A stretch of 45,497 bases of DNA, taken from Microbacterium sp. 18062. Lineage in GTDB: Bacteria > Actinomycetota > Actinomycetes > Actinomycetales > Microbacteriaceae. Made by a program: the position numbers and the translations under genes. The notes under the pieces were generated by a model. It saw only the letters and a program-made list of their open reading frames with translations. It was not told the DNA's origin and searched no databases. The stretch lies in contig NZ_CACSKB010000036.1 in NCBI RefSeq assembly GCF_902706225.1, positions 1 through 45,497 of the forward strand. The letters are read 5' to 3'. This document shows positions 7,246-15,147 of this stretch, piece by piece (within the stretch, counting starts at the first letter, position 1; each line of letters starts with the position of its first letter).

Positions 7246-7992
7246 TCATGGCAGCGGTCGTGGTGTCGGATCCGTCGCGGGCCCGGGAAGACGGTGGACC
7301 AGCATGTAGACGCCGATCAGCGCGACCGCCGAGCCCATGGCGAGCCCGCACAGGGCGTTGGAGAACGTGTGGTCGGCCTCCGAGGCCATCGACAGCAGCG
7401 CGGTCTGGGTCAGCACGAGCAGGATCAGGGAGGCGGCGAGATTTCCCAGCTTGTTGAGCTCCATCAGCAGGTCCTTCCGCTTCCGGGACGAGACGAGCCC
7501 GTGCACGGAGAAGCCGAGCTCGACGAAGGTCACCGCCGCGATCGCGATCGCGACCACGGGATCGTATTCGTCCGTGGCCTTCGAGCCGCCCGGATACGGG
7601 ATGCAGCACGCGATGTAGATCGCCGCGAGCACGACGAGGAGGGCCCCGCCGCAGCGGTACGCCCTCTTCGCGGCGGTGGCCGAGCCGCGCCGGTCGCGGC
7701 GGTCCGACGCCACGATGAGCGTCTTCACCCCGACCAGGCCCAGCGTGAAGACCACGTTCCCCAGGATGAACAGCGAAGGGGCGATCAGCATCAGGCCGCC
7801 CTTCCAGCCCGCCATGGCGAGGTGCCCGGGGATGGCGGCGGCGGAGAAGTAGACGTTGCGGCGACCGGCGTCCCTCAGGCGCACGGCGACGCGACGCGAG
7901 CCCGGTCGCCCGCGCCGCGCCGCGCCGCCGCCGCCGATGCCCCGCCGCGTCGTCACCGTGCTCTCGACGGTGTCGCCGCGGGTGGTGGTCAT
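7246..7992 (-). CDS. Hypothetical multi-pass membrane protein
   Basis: A 248-residue protein with an Arg/Gly-rich N-terminus (about 45 residues) and about five hydrophobic segments: GLMLIAPSLFILGNVVFTLG, ALLVVLAAIYIACCI, VVAIAIAAVTFVELGFSV, LAASLILLVLTQTALLSM and CGLAMGSAVALIGVYMLV. A Lys/Arg-rich SSRKRKDLLMELNKLG loop separates the last pairs. No catalytic motif or family is recognised. Its ATG overlaps the stop of the upstream 29-residue protein (ATGA), so the two are translationally coupled. Confidence 0.7.
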   Translation of the reverse strand: MTTTRGDTVESTVTTRRGIGGGGAARRGRPGSRRVAVRLRDAGRRNVYFSAAAIPGHLAMAGWKGGLMLIAPSLFILGNVVFTLGLVGVKTLIVASDRRDRRGSATAAKRAYRCGGALLVVLAAIYIACCIPYPGGSKATDEYDPVVAIAIAAVTFVELGFSVHGLVSSRKRKDLLMELNKLGNLAASLILLVLTQTALLSMASEADHTFSNALCGLAMGSAVALIGVYMLVHRLPGPATDPTPRPLP

Positions 7993-8078
7993 CGGCTCCG
8001 GCGTGCGATGACGACGCCCACCGTCGCCAGCACGGCGGCGGCGACTCCGGTTCCGATGATCTTCGTGCGAGTGGACAT
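7989..8078 (-). CDS. 29-residue single-pass membrane microprotein
   Basis: MSTRTKIIGTGVAAAVLATV then GVVIARRSR: a short basic head, one hydrophobic helix of about 18 residues and a basic tail. An AAGGAG ribosome site lies 6 bases before the ATG at 8078. The TGA stop overlaps the ATG of the next membrane-protein gene. The ribosome site, helix and coupling together make real translation likely. It may be a membrane anchor or small regulatory partner of the protein at 7246-7992. Confidence 0.55.
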   Translation of the reverse strand: MSTRTKIIGTGVAAAVLATVGVVIARRSR

Positions 8079-8179
8079 GGCTGCTCCTTGCGATCGTGCA
8101 TCCGGGCTGCTCCGCGGCTGGTGTGCCCTCAGCCTCGCAAGACGCGGCGCGATCGGGATCGTCCTGCCGGATCGCCGCG

Positions 8180-8199
8180 CGTACTGCGTCCGGACGAGC
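8180..8199 (-). promoter_or_regulatory. GCAGTA box, copy 3
   Basis: On the minus strand GCTCGTCCGGACGCAGTACG, which matches the 10333-10352 box at 14 of 20 positions. It is about 102 bp upstream of the microprotein start at 8078, a distance similar to the other boxes. Confidence 0.45.
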
Positions 8200-8201
8200 G
8201 C

Positions 8202-8318
8202 GTCAGCGACCGCGAGCGCAGCGAGACGAAGCGCCCCACCGGAACGGGCACACCGCGTCCCTTCGTCTCGGAGCTGTGCTCCTCGCTCAGGGACCGGGAA
8301 GACGAGACTTTCGGGTCA
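8202..8318. repeat. Dispersed CTTCGTCTCG repeat, copy 2, with inverted partner
   Basis: The full copy spans 8259-8318 (CCCTTCGTCTCGGAGCTGTG onward to GAGACTTTCGGGTCA). The inverted arm at 8202-8231 contains GCGCAGCGAGACGAAG, so the two can fold into an imperfect stem of about 30 bp around a 27-base loop. Confidence 0.55.
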
Positions 8319-8333
8319 GCGGCCGGGGTCGCT

Positions 8334-8387
8334 GACGACCGACGAAGGAAGCGAAATCTCCCCACTCCGGGGAGACTTTCGGGTCAG
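8334..8387 (-). repeat. Inverted terminator-like element, copy A
   Basis: About 54 bp, CGACGAAGGAAGCGAAATCT then a hairpin then GAGACTTTCGGGTCA. Its inverted relative is at 9061-9115, on the other side of the response-regulator gene, with about 80 percent identity by eye. Confidence 0.5.
8357..8375 (-). terminator. Hairpin terminator after the response regulator
   Basis: TCTCCCC (8357-8363) pairs with GGGGAGA (8369-8375) around a 5-base loop. It lies 8 bp past the minus-strand stop and is followed on that strand by TTTCGCTTCC. Confidence 0.6.
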
Positions 8388-9046
8388 GGGCGGATGCCGG
8401 CTTGCACGGCGAGGGAGACCAGGTGCGCGCGATCCCGCGCGGACACCTTCGTCATGGCCCGGTTGGCGTGGGTCTTCACCGTGAACGGCGAGATGAAGAT
8501 CCGGCGACCGATCTCGGCGTTGTCGAGACCCTCGACGACCAGCCGGACCACTTCCAGCTCGCGCGGCGTCAGCTGGGCGAACAGCGCCTGCTTGTCGGGG
8601 TCCGCCGGCGGCGGCTCCGGTGCGTCGTGGAGATGATCCACCAGTGCGCCGACCGCCGTCGGCGACAGGGCGTTCTCCCCGCCCGCGATCCGCAGGACGC
8701 CCTCCGTGAGCTCGGCGGGGCTCGCACCCTTGCTGAAGAAGCCGTCCGCACCGGCACGCAGCGCCTTGAGGACGTTCTCGTCCTGGTCGAAGGTCGTCAG
8801 CACGAGAACGCGCGGAGAGGCCGACCCGTGCCGTGCGCGGATGCGGCGCGTGGTCTCCACGCCGTCGATGCCGGGCATGTTCAGATCGAGCAGCACGACG
8901 TCGACCGGAGTGCGCTCCAGCAGATCGAGCGCCGTGATCCCCTCGGCGGCCTCCGCGACCACCTCGATCTCGGGGTGCGCGCCGAGGATGACGCGAAGCC
9001 CCGCCCGGATCATCTCCTGATCGTCGACCAGCATCACGGTGACCAT
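8384..9046 (-). CDS. NarL/LuxR-family response regulator
   Basis: A 220-residue two-component response regulator. The receiver domain (residues 1-120) has the acidic pair Asp8-Asp9, phosphoacceptor Asp54 in VLLDLNMPG, the Thr in LVLTTFD and Lys106 in FSKGAS. A C-terminal LuxR-type helix-turn-helix (residues 157-215) contains LTPRELEVVRLVVEGLDNAE and FISPFTVKTH. The start is an ATG with GGGAGGAG 5 bases upstream. It follows the histidine kinase on the same strand with 62 bp between them. It is the likely ligand of the GCAGTA boxes scattered over 5.3-11.1 kb (inference). Confidence 0.93.
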   Translation of the reverse strand: MVTVMLVDDQEMIRAGLRVILGAHPEIEVVAEAAEGITALDLLERTPVDVVLLDLNMPGIDGVETTRRIRARHGSASPRVLVLTTFDQDENVLKALRAGADGFFSKGASPAELTEGVLRIAGGENALSPTAVGALVDHLHDAPEPPPADPDKQALFAQLTPRELEVVRLVVEGLDNAEIGRRIFISPFTVKTHANRAMTKVSARDRAHLVSLAVQAGIRP

Positions 9047-9060
9047 GAGCTCCTCCCTTC

Positions 9061-9115
9061 TGACGCGACGTCTCCCCGAGGGAGAGATCTCGCATCCTTC
9101 GTCGGCCGTCATCGG
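9061..9115 (-). repeat. Inverted terminator-like element, copy B
   Basis: Related to 8334-8387 in the opposite orientation. Read on the minus strand it starts at the histidine-kinase TGA and includes CCGACGAAGGATGCGAGATC and a CTCCC/GGGAG hairpin. It fills the kinase-regulator gap, so it may attenuate transcription into the regulator. Confidence 0.5.
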
Positions 9116-10281
9116 CCGCGGGCCGCTGACACGGGAACGACGGCGTCGAGCCAGAACAGCCTCCCGTCGATCCTGACATCCAATCCGCCGCCGGCGGACT
9201 CGGCGCGCTCGCGCATGCCGACCAGCCCGTTCCCCCCGGTCGACTGCGGGTCCGCTGTCTGTCGACTGCGCATGTTCACGACCTGGATGCGGATCTCGTC
9301 CTCCGTGCGCTCCACGGTCAGCGACACCGTTCCCTCGCCGTGCTTCTGCGCGTTGGTCAGCGACTCCTGCACGATGCGGAAGACGGCAGCGGCGGCCTGC
9401 GGCGAGATGTCGGGAGGGGGCTCGGCGATCGTGTCCTCGATCTGCATCCCGGCGTCGCGCCACCTCTCCACGAGCTCCGCGACCGAGTGGTAGGCGTGCT
9501 CGGAGCGCGCGGGATCGTCGCCGACGCGCAGCACGCTCAGGATCTGCTGCGTCTCGCGCAGCACGGCCTGCGCCGCGGCGCGCGCGGCGACGAGGTCGGC
9601 ACGCGCGGCGTCCGCGCCGGGGGGCAGGTGGACCTCCGCCGCGCCCAGACGCATGTTGACCACCGCCACCTGGTGACCCACGCTGTCGTGCAGGTCGCGG
9701 GCGATGCGAAGCCGCTCCTGCGCCACCCCGCGTTCTACGGCCGTCGCGTGGGTGAGCTCGGCCTCGTGCGCGCGCTGCTCCACTTCTCGGCGGTAGCTCG
9801 CATTGTCGCGGATCGCGCTGCCGATCGCCGCACCCATGACGGCGGCGAACGCCGCGACGGAGGCGCTCACGGCCACGTTCGCGTCGATCGCGGCGGCCTC
9901 CCAGCCTGCGGCGGCGAGGTTCGAGACCGCCACGACGCCGCCGGCGATCAGCGCGGAGGACCCGCGCAGCGCGATGAGGAAGACGAAGAAGCAGGCGATC
10001 GACCAGATCCCGGTGGAGGGGACCGATGCCACGACGGCCATCGGCGCGGCGGCCGCGACCGGGATCAGACCGGCATAGGGATGGCGCAGCCCCGCGGCCA
10101 CGCCCGTGGCAGACAGCACGATGCAGACGTAGGCGAGCGGCGGGGAGCCCGAGACGGCGAGGGTCACGGTGTTCACGACGAGGGCGACCGCGATCACCCC
10201 CAGTGACGTCAGTGCGAGCGCTCGCGGCACCCGCTCCCAGACGGGACGAGGTCGGAGCGGAGTCTGCGCGGTCGCCGTCAC
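9109..10281 (-). CDS. Sensor histidine kinase (HisKA_3 type)
   Basis: A 390-residue membrane sensor kinase of the NarX/DesK-like class. About five hydrophobic segments fill residues 20-155 with little extracytoplasmic sequence, suggesting sensing in or at the membrane. The phosphorylated His198 is in RIARDLHDSVGHQ, followed by an HATPase_c domain with N-box QESLTNAQKHG and G-box GGNGLVGMRERA. The frame is open to 10491, but the part before 10281 looks non-coding. The GTG at 10281 has an AGGA purine stretch about 10 bases upstream. It is paired with the LuxR-type regulator and divergent from the gene at 10466 across a perfect palindrome that probably serves both. Confidence 0.9.
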   Translation of the reverse strand: MTATAQTPLRPRPVWERVPRALALTSLGVIAVALVVNTVTLAVSGSPPLAYVCIVLSATGVAAGLRHPYAGLIPVAAAAPMAVVASVPSTGIWSIACFFVFLIALRGSSALIAGGVVAVSNLAAAGWEAAAIDANVAVSASVAAFAAVMGAAIGSAIRDNASYRREVEQRAHEAELTHATAVERGVAQERLRIARDLHDSVGHQVAVVNMRLGAAEVHLPPGADAARADLVAARAAAQAVLRETQQILSVLRVGDDPARSEHAYHSVAELVERWRDAGMQIEDTIAEPPPDISPQAAAAVFRIVQESLTNAQKHGEGTVSLTVERTEDEIRIQVVNMRSRQTADPQSTGGNGLVGMRERAESAGGGLDVRIDGRLFWLDAVVPVSAARGR

Positions 10282-10326
10282 GGTGTCGATCCTGTCATCG
10301 CGGCGGCCCTCCGCGCGCCCTCGCGG

Positions 10327-10358
10327 GCGCGACCTACTCCCGATGCAGTAGGTCGCGC
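10327..10358. promoter_or_regulatory. GCAGTA box, copy 4: perfect 12-bp palindrome between kinase and membrane-protein genes
   Basis: GCGCGACCTACT (10327-10338) and AGTAGGTCGCGC (10347-10358) are exact reverse complements with 8 central bases. The 20-bp core CCTACTCCCGATGCAGTAGG at 10333-10352 is the best version of the box. It lies in the 184-bp gap between the divergent kinase (10281) and the gene at 10466, about 50 and 110 bp from their starts. Confidence 0.65.
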
Positions 10359-10465
10359 GCGCTCGCTGGACGACTCTCCCGGCCTCCTGCGGGAGGACCA
10401 TCGAGGAGATCACAGGGCTCGACCTCGATCCGCCCGCATCCGACCTCGCTTCCCGGAGCACAGAC

Positions 10466-11047
10466 ATGACCACCGACCAGATCCCGTCCACGGCTCCCGA
10501 GAGGGGCGGCGGCTCGTACGTCGCGTACGAGTACCTGTCGGTGAAGGCGCCCCGGAGCCTCGGGGCGCTCTATCGGGACACCTACCGCGGCTTCGGCTGG
10601 ATCGGCGAGAACGCAGAGCCCCCCGACCCGTTCCGCCCGCCGTCGGCGACCCCGGGGATGCACTCGGGGGTCGTCGCGCTCACACTGAAGCGCGACCGCA
10701 GCATCCGCAATCGCGAGCTCGTGCAGGAGCTGCAGCGCACGGCCGAGCGCAGCCTCGCGGCGATCGCCCGGCTGGAGCGGCACACGACGGTCGCCGTCGT
10801 GTGCGTCGCCGTCCCGCTGGGCGTCGTCGGCGCAGCCCTGCTCGCCGCCGCGGTCCTCAGCGTGATCGGGGGGCTTCTCGCGCTCTCGATCGTGCTCGGC
10901 GCCGCCGGGCTCCTGTCGTGGATGGGCGCCTTCCTCTCGCAGGGGACGGTGCGCCGCCGCAGTCTCGCACGGGTGACCCCGCTGATCGACCGGGAGCACG
11001 ACGAGCTGCACGAAGCCGCCGGTCGGGCCAGCCGGCTGCTGGCCTGA
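10466..11047 (+). CDS. Hypothetical membrane protein with two central transmembrane helices
   Basis: A 193-residue protein. Residues 1-110 are polar, with YVAYEYLSVKAPRSLGALYR near the start. Two adjacent hydrophobic helices follow (AVVCVAVPLGVVGAALLAAAVLS and GGLLALSIVLGAAGLLSWMG), then a charged tail of about 40 residues. Both ends are probably cytoplasmic. No family is recognised. The palindromic GCAGTA box upstream suggests control by the adjacent two-component system; the MFS gene follows on the same strand after 150 bp with its own box. Confidence 0.75.
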   Translation: MTTDQIPSTAPERGGGSYVAYEYLSVKAPRSLGALYRDTYRGFGWIGENAEPPDPFRPPSATPGMHSGVVALTLKRDRSIRNRELVQELQRTAERSLAAIARLERHTTVAVVCVAVPLGVVGAALLAAAVLSVIGGLLALSIVLGAAGLLSWMGAFLSQGTVRRRSLARVTPLIDREHDELHEAAGRASRLLA

Positions 11048-11064
11048 GCGGCCGATCCGTTCGT

Positions 11065-11084
11065 CGTACTGCGACTGACGTAGT
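11065..11084 (+). promoter_or_regulatory. GCAGTA box, copy 5
   Basis: Plus strand CGTACTGCGACTGACGTAGT, whose reverse complement matches the 10333-10352 box at 13 of 20 positions. It keeps the TAC-N10-GTA dyad spacing. It lies about 115 bp before the MFS start. Confidence 0.45.
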
Positions 11085-11197
11085 CGTGGCGGTCCGCCGG
11101 GGCGATTCGGCGCGGGGCGCGACTGGCGAGGATCGTCTGGACCGCCGCCGCGGCCCCGCCGCAGCCGACCCGCGCAGACCGAGAGGACCACCCATCC

Positions 11198-12652
11198 ATG
11201 ACCACCGCCACGCCGCCCGCGACCCTGCAGCCCGCCGCACCGCCCTCGTCCCTGTCCGCCGGACGGATCCGTCTCGTCGTGCTGGTCCTTGCCGCCACCG
11301 GGGTGATCGCGGCCGGCATGCAGACGCTCATCGTGCCGCTCATCGGGCGCCTCCCCGCCCTCCTGGGAGCATCCGCCGACGACACCGCGTGGGCGGTGAC
11401 CGCGACCCTTCTCGCATCGGCGGCCGTCGTGCCGGCGGTCGGGAGGCTGGGCGACATGTTCGGCAAGCGCCGGATGATCCTCCTCAGCCTGCTGCCGCTT
11501 ATCGCCGGCTCCGTGATCTGCGCGCTCGCCGGATCCCTCGTGCCTCTGATCGTCGGACGTGCCCTGCAAGGACTCGGGATGGGGGTCATCCCGCTCGGGA
11601 TGAGCCTGCTGCGCGAGGTCCTGCCGCCCGAGCGCGTGGGTTCGGCCGTCGCGATGATGAGCGCGTCGATGGGCATCGGCGGCGCCATCGCACTCCCGGT
11701 CGCCGCGGCGATCGCCGAGTACTCGAGCTGGCGCGGCATGTTCTGGACGTTCGCGGGACTGGCCGTGGCGGTCCTGGTCCTCGTGTGCTGCCTCGTCCCC
11801 GCGGATGCGCCGGGCCGTCGCGGGCAGCGATTCGACCTGATCGGCGCGGTGCTGCTGGCGGCCTCCCTCGTGAGCCTCCTGCTGGCCGTCTCGAAGGGCG
11901 CGGACTGGGGCTGGTCGAACGGGCGGACGGTCGGCTGTCTGCTGGTGGCCGCGATGTTGCTGGGCTCGTGGATCCTGCAGCAGCTGCGCGCCCGATCGCC
12001 GCTGGTCGATCTGCGGCGCGTGGGCACCGGCACCGTCGCGATCACCAACGTCGCCTCGTTCCTCGTCGGCTTCTCCATGTACGCCCAGTCGCTGGCGATC
12101 CCGCAGCTGATGCAGCTGCCGGCCGAGACCGGATACGGGATGGGTCAGTCCATGCTCCAGATGGCGCTGTGGCTCGTGCCGAGCGGCGTGACGATGATGG
12201 TGGTCTCCCCGTTCGGGGCGCGACTGACCGCGTGGCGCGGGCCGAAGACGACACTCGTGGCCGGGGCGCTCGTCGTGGCCGCCGGATACGGGGTGGCGCT
12301 GCTGACCATCTCCTCGGTCTGGGGGCTGGTTGCGGCGACCATCGTGATCAGCGCCGGCATCGGCCTCGCCTACGGCGCGATCCCGATGCTCGTCATGGGC
12401 GGGGTCGACGCTCATGAGACCGCCGCGGCCAACGCGTTCAACACGCTGGTCCGCTCGGTCGGCACGAGCGCCGCCGCGGCGCTCATCGGGGCTGTGCTCG
12501 CGGCGTTCGCCGGGAGCGTCTCCGGCCACTCGGTGCCCGCCCTCGCGGGCTTCCAGGTGACGCTCGTCGTCGGCGGCGGTGCCGCGCTCGCCGCGGCGGC
12601 GGTGGCCATGTGCATCTCCTCGCGCCGTTCCCGCGCGGTGCGGGCCGGCTGA
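11198..12652 (+). CDS. MFS transporter, DHA2/EmrB-type drug exporter
   Basis: A 484-residue major facilitator protein with about 14 hydrophobic segments, the size and topology of the DHA2 (EmrB/QacA) family. The motif A region appears as GRLGDMFGKRRMILLS near residues 84-99, and motif C-like glycine/proline content follows around GGAIALPVAAA. It should export organic compounds by proton antiport. GAGAGGA lies about 11 bases before the ATG. The position behind a GCAGTA box suggests it is an output of the two-component system; the substrate is unknown. It converges on the hydrolase gene at 12756. Confidence 0.9.
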   Translation: MTTATPPATLQPAAPPSSLSAGRIRLVVLVLAATGVIAAGMQTLIVPLIGRLPALLGASADDTAWAVTATLLASAAVVPAVGRLGDMFGKRRMILLSLLPLIAGSVICALAGSLVPLIVGRALQGLGMGVIPLGMSLLREVLPPERVGSAVAMMSASMGIGGAIALPVAAAIAEYSSWRGMFWTFAGLAVAVLVLVCCLVPADAPGRRGQRFDLIGAVLLAASLVSLLLAVSKGADWGWSNGRTVGCLLVAAMLLGSWILQQLRARSPLVDLRRVGTGTVAITNVASFLVGFSMYAQSLAIPQLMQLPAETGYGMGQSMLQMALWLVPSGVTMMVVSPFGARLTAWRGPKTTLVAGALVVAAGYGVALLTISSVWGLVAATIVISAGIGLAYGAIPMLVMGGVDAHETAAANAFNTLVRSVGTSAAAALIGAVLAAFAGSVSGHSVPALAGFQVTLVVGGGAALAAAAVAMCISSRRSRAVRAG

Positions 12653-12755
12653 CCGACCGCCCCCGTGCGCGAGAGCGGTCACGGGCCGACCCCGCCGACG
12701 CCCCGGCCGCTCGGCCGCCCGCGTCCACCGGGAACGGCGCGCGGCCGCTCCCGGC

Positions 12756-13934
12756 TCAGGCCTGCTCGGCGAAGGTCTCGGCGATCCAGTCGGCGGTGAA
12801 CTCGCCGACGTAGGCCATGTTGTCGATGCCGATGTGCTCGGCGCCGCCCTCATCCCGGGTGAAGATCCGCAGCTCGCGCTTGGGGGAGTTCACCGCGGCC
12901 TCGTACTCGTCGTACGCGTACTGCACCGGGATCTGCCGGTCGGCCTCGCCGTGGGTGACCAGGAACGGCACGGTGATCTTCTCGACGACGCCCTCCAGGC
13001 GCATGTTCTTCGTCTTCTCGATGAAGTCGGCCTCGTCGGAGGCGCCGAAGACCCAGTAGACGTGATCCCAGTAGTGCGGCACCGGGTTCTCGCCCTCCCG
13101 GCGGCGTCGGGCCTCCTGCACGGCGGCCCAGTCGTAGTTCGCGCCCCACGCGACCGCGAGCGCGATGCGCTTGTCGAACGCCGTCGCCCGCGGCACGTAG
13201 TAGCCGCCCAGCGACCAGCCGACCAGACCCACGCGGCTCGGGTCGACGTTCAGGCCGGCGGCGTTCTCCTCGACCCAGTCGAGGGTGGACGCGGCCCACA
13301 CCTCGGTGTCGTAGCGGGCGTGCAGGTCGCGCATGCGCAGCGCCTCGCCGGATCCGGGCGGGTCCATCATCAGCGTCGAGATGCCGCGCCTGGCCAGCTG
13401 CTGCGGGAACCCGGAGGTGTACATCATCTCCTTGGTGGAGTCCAGGCCGTTCCACATCACCACGAGCGGGCGCGGGCCGTCACCGGGAGCGCGGTAGAAG
13501 TAGCCGGGCAGGGCGGAGCCTTCGGGCGCGTCGTCGCCCGCGTAGGGGATGTCCACGGGGGTCAGCGGCACGTCGCCGAGCTCGACGTGCGCGAGCAGCA
13601 GGTCGATCGACTTCTGGTACGCGGCCCTGCGACCCTCCCACTTCGGCGACTGCAGCCGCTCCGCCTGCGAGGTGTACAGCGCCGCGCGGTAGTACTTGTC
13701 GGATGCGCCCAGCCGCCAGCCTCGCGCCTGCGCCTCCCGGGCGGCGGTCAGCAGCCGGTCGGCCACGGCCTGCCATGAGCCGTACAGCAGCTCGGTGCCG
13801 ACGTCGTCGCCGTGCTGGGAGGCCTCGAGCACCGGCCGCGACGCCTTGTCGACGTCGTCGATGAAACCGCCGTTGTTGAGCGACGCGACGACCGCCATGC
13901 TCCAGACGTAGTTGGTGGGGAAGTACATGTACAT
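12756..13934 (-). CDS. Alpha/beta hydrolase of the FrsA / 2,6-dihydroxypseudooxynicotine hydrolase group (C-C hydrolase candidate)
   Basis: A 392-residue serine hydrolase. It has a helical N-terminal cap of about 125 residues followed by an alpha/beta core. The catalytic triad is visible: Ser241 in GLVGWSLGGYY, Asp332 in THGEADRQIP and His367 in GGAEHIGID. The oxyanion-side motif WNGLDSTKEMM (residues 161-171) is the G-x-x-S-T-K-E hallmark of FrsA-like and 2,6-dihydroxypseudooxynicotine hydrolases, which cleave C-C bonds next to a ketone. It probably hydrolyses a beta-diketone-like ring-fission product. AGGAGATCC precedes the ATG at 13934. It is the last gene of a five-gene minus-strand operon (FAD monooxygenase, cupin, VOC, SDR, hydrolase). 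Confidence 0.85.
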   Translation of the reverse strand: MYMYFPTNYVWSMAVVASLNNGGFIDDVDKASRPVLEASQHGDDVGTELLYGSWQAVADRLLTAAREAQARGWRLGASDKYYRAALYTSQAERLQSPKWEGRRAAYQKSIDLLLAHVELGDVPLTPVDIPYAGDDAPEGSALPGYFYRAPGDGPRPLVVMWNGLDSTKEMMYTSGFPQQLARRGISTLMMDPPGSGEALRMRDLHARYDTEVWAASTLDWVEENAAGLNVDPSRVGLVGWSLGGYYVPRATAFDKRIALAVAWGANYDWAAVQEARRRREGENPVPHYWDHVYWVFGASDEADFIEKTKNMRLEGVVEKITVPFLVTHGEADRQIPVQYAYDEYEAAVNSPKRELRIFTRDEGGAEHIGIDNMAYVGEFTADWIAETFAEQA

Positions 13935-13942
13935 GGGATCTC

Positions 13943-14731
13943 CTAGGGGAGCTGGGCGCGGACGGCATCGGAGAGGAACGTCGCGACGCCCGAGAGGAAC
14001 TGGCCGCCGTCGACGCCGACCTCGGCGCCGGTGACGTAGGACGCGGCATCCGACAGCAGGAAGACGACCACGTTCGCGACCTCCTCCGGCTCGCCGCCGC
14101 GGTGCAGCGGAGCGATGGCGACGTTCGCGTCGAGGAACGTGCTCGGGGCGCTCGCGGTCATCTCGGTGCGGATGTAGCCGGGGTGCACGAGGTTGACCCG
14201 GATGCCGCGGGGCCCGAGCTCGGTGGCGCACGAGTGGGACAGCCCGCGGATGGCCCACTTGCTGGTCGTGTAGGCGGCCGTGTAGTGACCGGTCACGCCC
14301 GCCGCGGACCCGATGTTCACGATCGACGAGCCCTCGCCCATGAGCGGCAGGAGGGCCTGGATGCCGAGCATCGCACCCGTGACGTTGATGGCGAGCACGC
14401 GGTCCCAGTCGGCGCGGACCACGTCGCCGATGCGGGTGCGCTGGGTGACCCCGGCGTTGTTGACGAGGCCCTTCACCGTCCTCTCGTCGAACGAGTCCGC
14501 GAGCGCGCCCCAGCCGGATTCGTCGGTCACATCGAGACGGCGGTAGGTCACGGTTCCGGGCAGCCTCGCGGCTGCGGCGAGCAGCTCCGGGGCGTCGTCG
14601 CGCACGTCGGCGGCGACGACATCCGCCCCGTTCGCCGCGAGCAGCAGTGCCTCCTCGGCGCCCTGGCCGCCCGCGGCGCCGGTGACGACGAACAGGCTGC
14701 CGTCGAGCCCCGGCAGCCGCACCCCGCTCAT
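13943..14731 (-). CDS. Short-chain dehydrogenase/reductase
   Basis: A 262-residue classical SDR. The cofactor motif TGAAGGQG is at residues 17-24, NNAG at 91-94, and the catalytic Ser142, Tyr154 and Lys158 are all present (NIGSAAGVTGHY onward to YTTSK). Asp after beta-2 (AADVRDD) suggests NAD preference. It should oxidise or reduce a hydroxyl/keto group in the pathway intermediate. Its ATG overlaps the stop of the VOC gene (ATGA), and the hydrolase follows after 8 bp. Confidence 0.9.
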   Translation of the reverse strand: MSGVRLPGLDGSLFVVTGAAGGQGAEEALLLAANGADVVAADVRDDAPELLAAAARLPGTVTYRRLDVTDESGWGALADSFDERTVKGLVNNAGVTQRTRIGDVVRADWDRVLAINVTGAMLGIQALLPLMGEGSSIVNIGSAAGVTGHYTAAYTTSKWAIRGLSHSCATELGPRGIRVNLVHPGYIRTEMTASAPSTFLDANVAIAPLHRGGEPEEVANVVVFLLSDAASYVTGAEVGVDGGQFLSGVATFLSDAVRAQLP

Positions 14732-15147
14732 GCGCTCACCGGGCCTTCGCGGTCGATCAGCTCGATGAAGTTGCCCTCGGGGTCGGTGACGAAGGCGAAG
14801 CGCACGCCGGGCTCGGGCGAGGGGGCCGGCGTCGTGACGACCGTCGCACCGGCGGCGGCGAGTCGGTCGACGACCGCATCCACATCCGTGACACGGAAGC
14901 AGAGGTGCCCCCAGCCCTGCGCGAGCAGCTCGTCGGACGGCGTCGTGGCCGGTGTGCGGTGGGTCGAGCCCTTCCGCTCCAGCAGCTCGATCGCGATGTC
15001 GTCCGGGCCGAGCAGGAACACCCCGCGCAGCCCGACGGGCGGGATCTCGAAGGCTTTCGCCGAATCGAGGCCGAAGGCCTTCTGATACCAGTCCCGCTGC
15101 GCGTCGAGGTCGCGCACCGACAGGCCGACGTGGTCGACGCGCATCAT
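14728..15147 (-). CDS. VOC-family (glyoxalase/epimerase-like) metalloprotein
   Basis: A 139-residue protein with two beta-alpha-beta-beta-beta modules. All four metal ligands of the glyoxalase I/methylmalonyl-CoA epimerase arrangement are visible: His6 (VDHVGLSV), Glu54 (IAIELLE), His81 (WGHLCFRV) and Glu129 (GNFIELID). It is probably an isomerase, epimerase or lyase rather than a ring-cleaving dioxygenase, because it is half the length of bacterial extradiol enzymes. The first of two consecutive ATGs (15147) overlaps the cupin stop; its own stop overlaps the SDR start. Confidence 0.85.
   Translation of the reverse strand: MMRVDHVGLSVRDLDAQRDWYQKAFGLDSAKAFEIPPVGLRGVFLLGPDDIAIELLERKGSTHRTPATTPSDELLAQGWGHLCFRVTDVDAVVDRLAAAGATVVTTPAPSPEPGVRFAFVTDPEGNFIELIDREGPVSA

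Larger units (their letters stand above)
8079..8383. other. 305-bp gene-free region with box and repeats
   Basis: No gene seen. It contains the promoter region of the minus-strand microprotein gene with a GCAGTA box (8180-8199), an imperfect inverted pair of the dispersed repeat (8202-8231 with 8259-8318), and a terminator-like element (8334-8387) abutting the response-regulator stop codon. Confidence 0.6.

Noticed and set aside
10334..12853. An 839-codon minus-strand frame opposite the MFS gene
   Set aside because: Composition is Arg/Asp/His/Gly-rich and it is antisense to an unmistakable transporter.
14728..15147. Calling the small VOC protein a second ring-cleavage dioxygenase
   Set aside because: At 139 residues with an H-E-H-E ligand set it matches glyoxalase/epimerase enzymes rather than two-domain extradiol dioxygenases.
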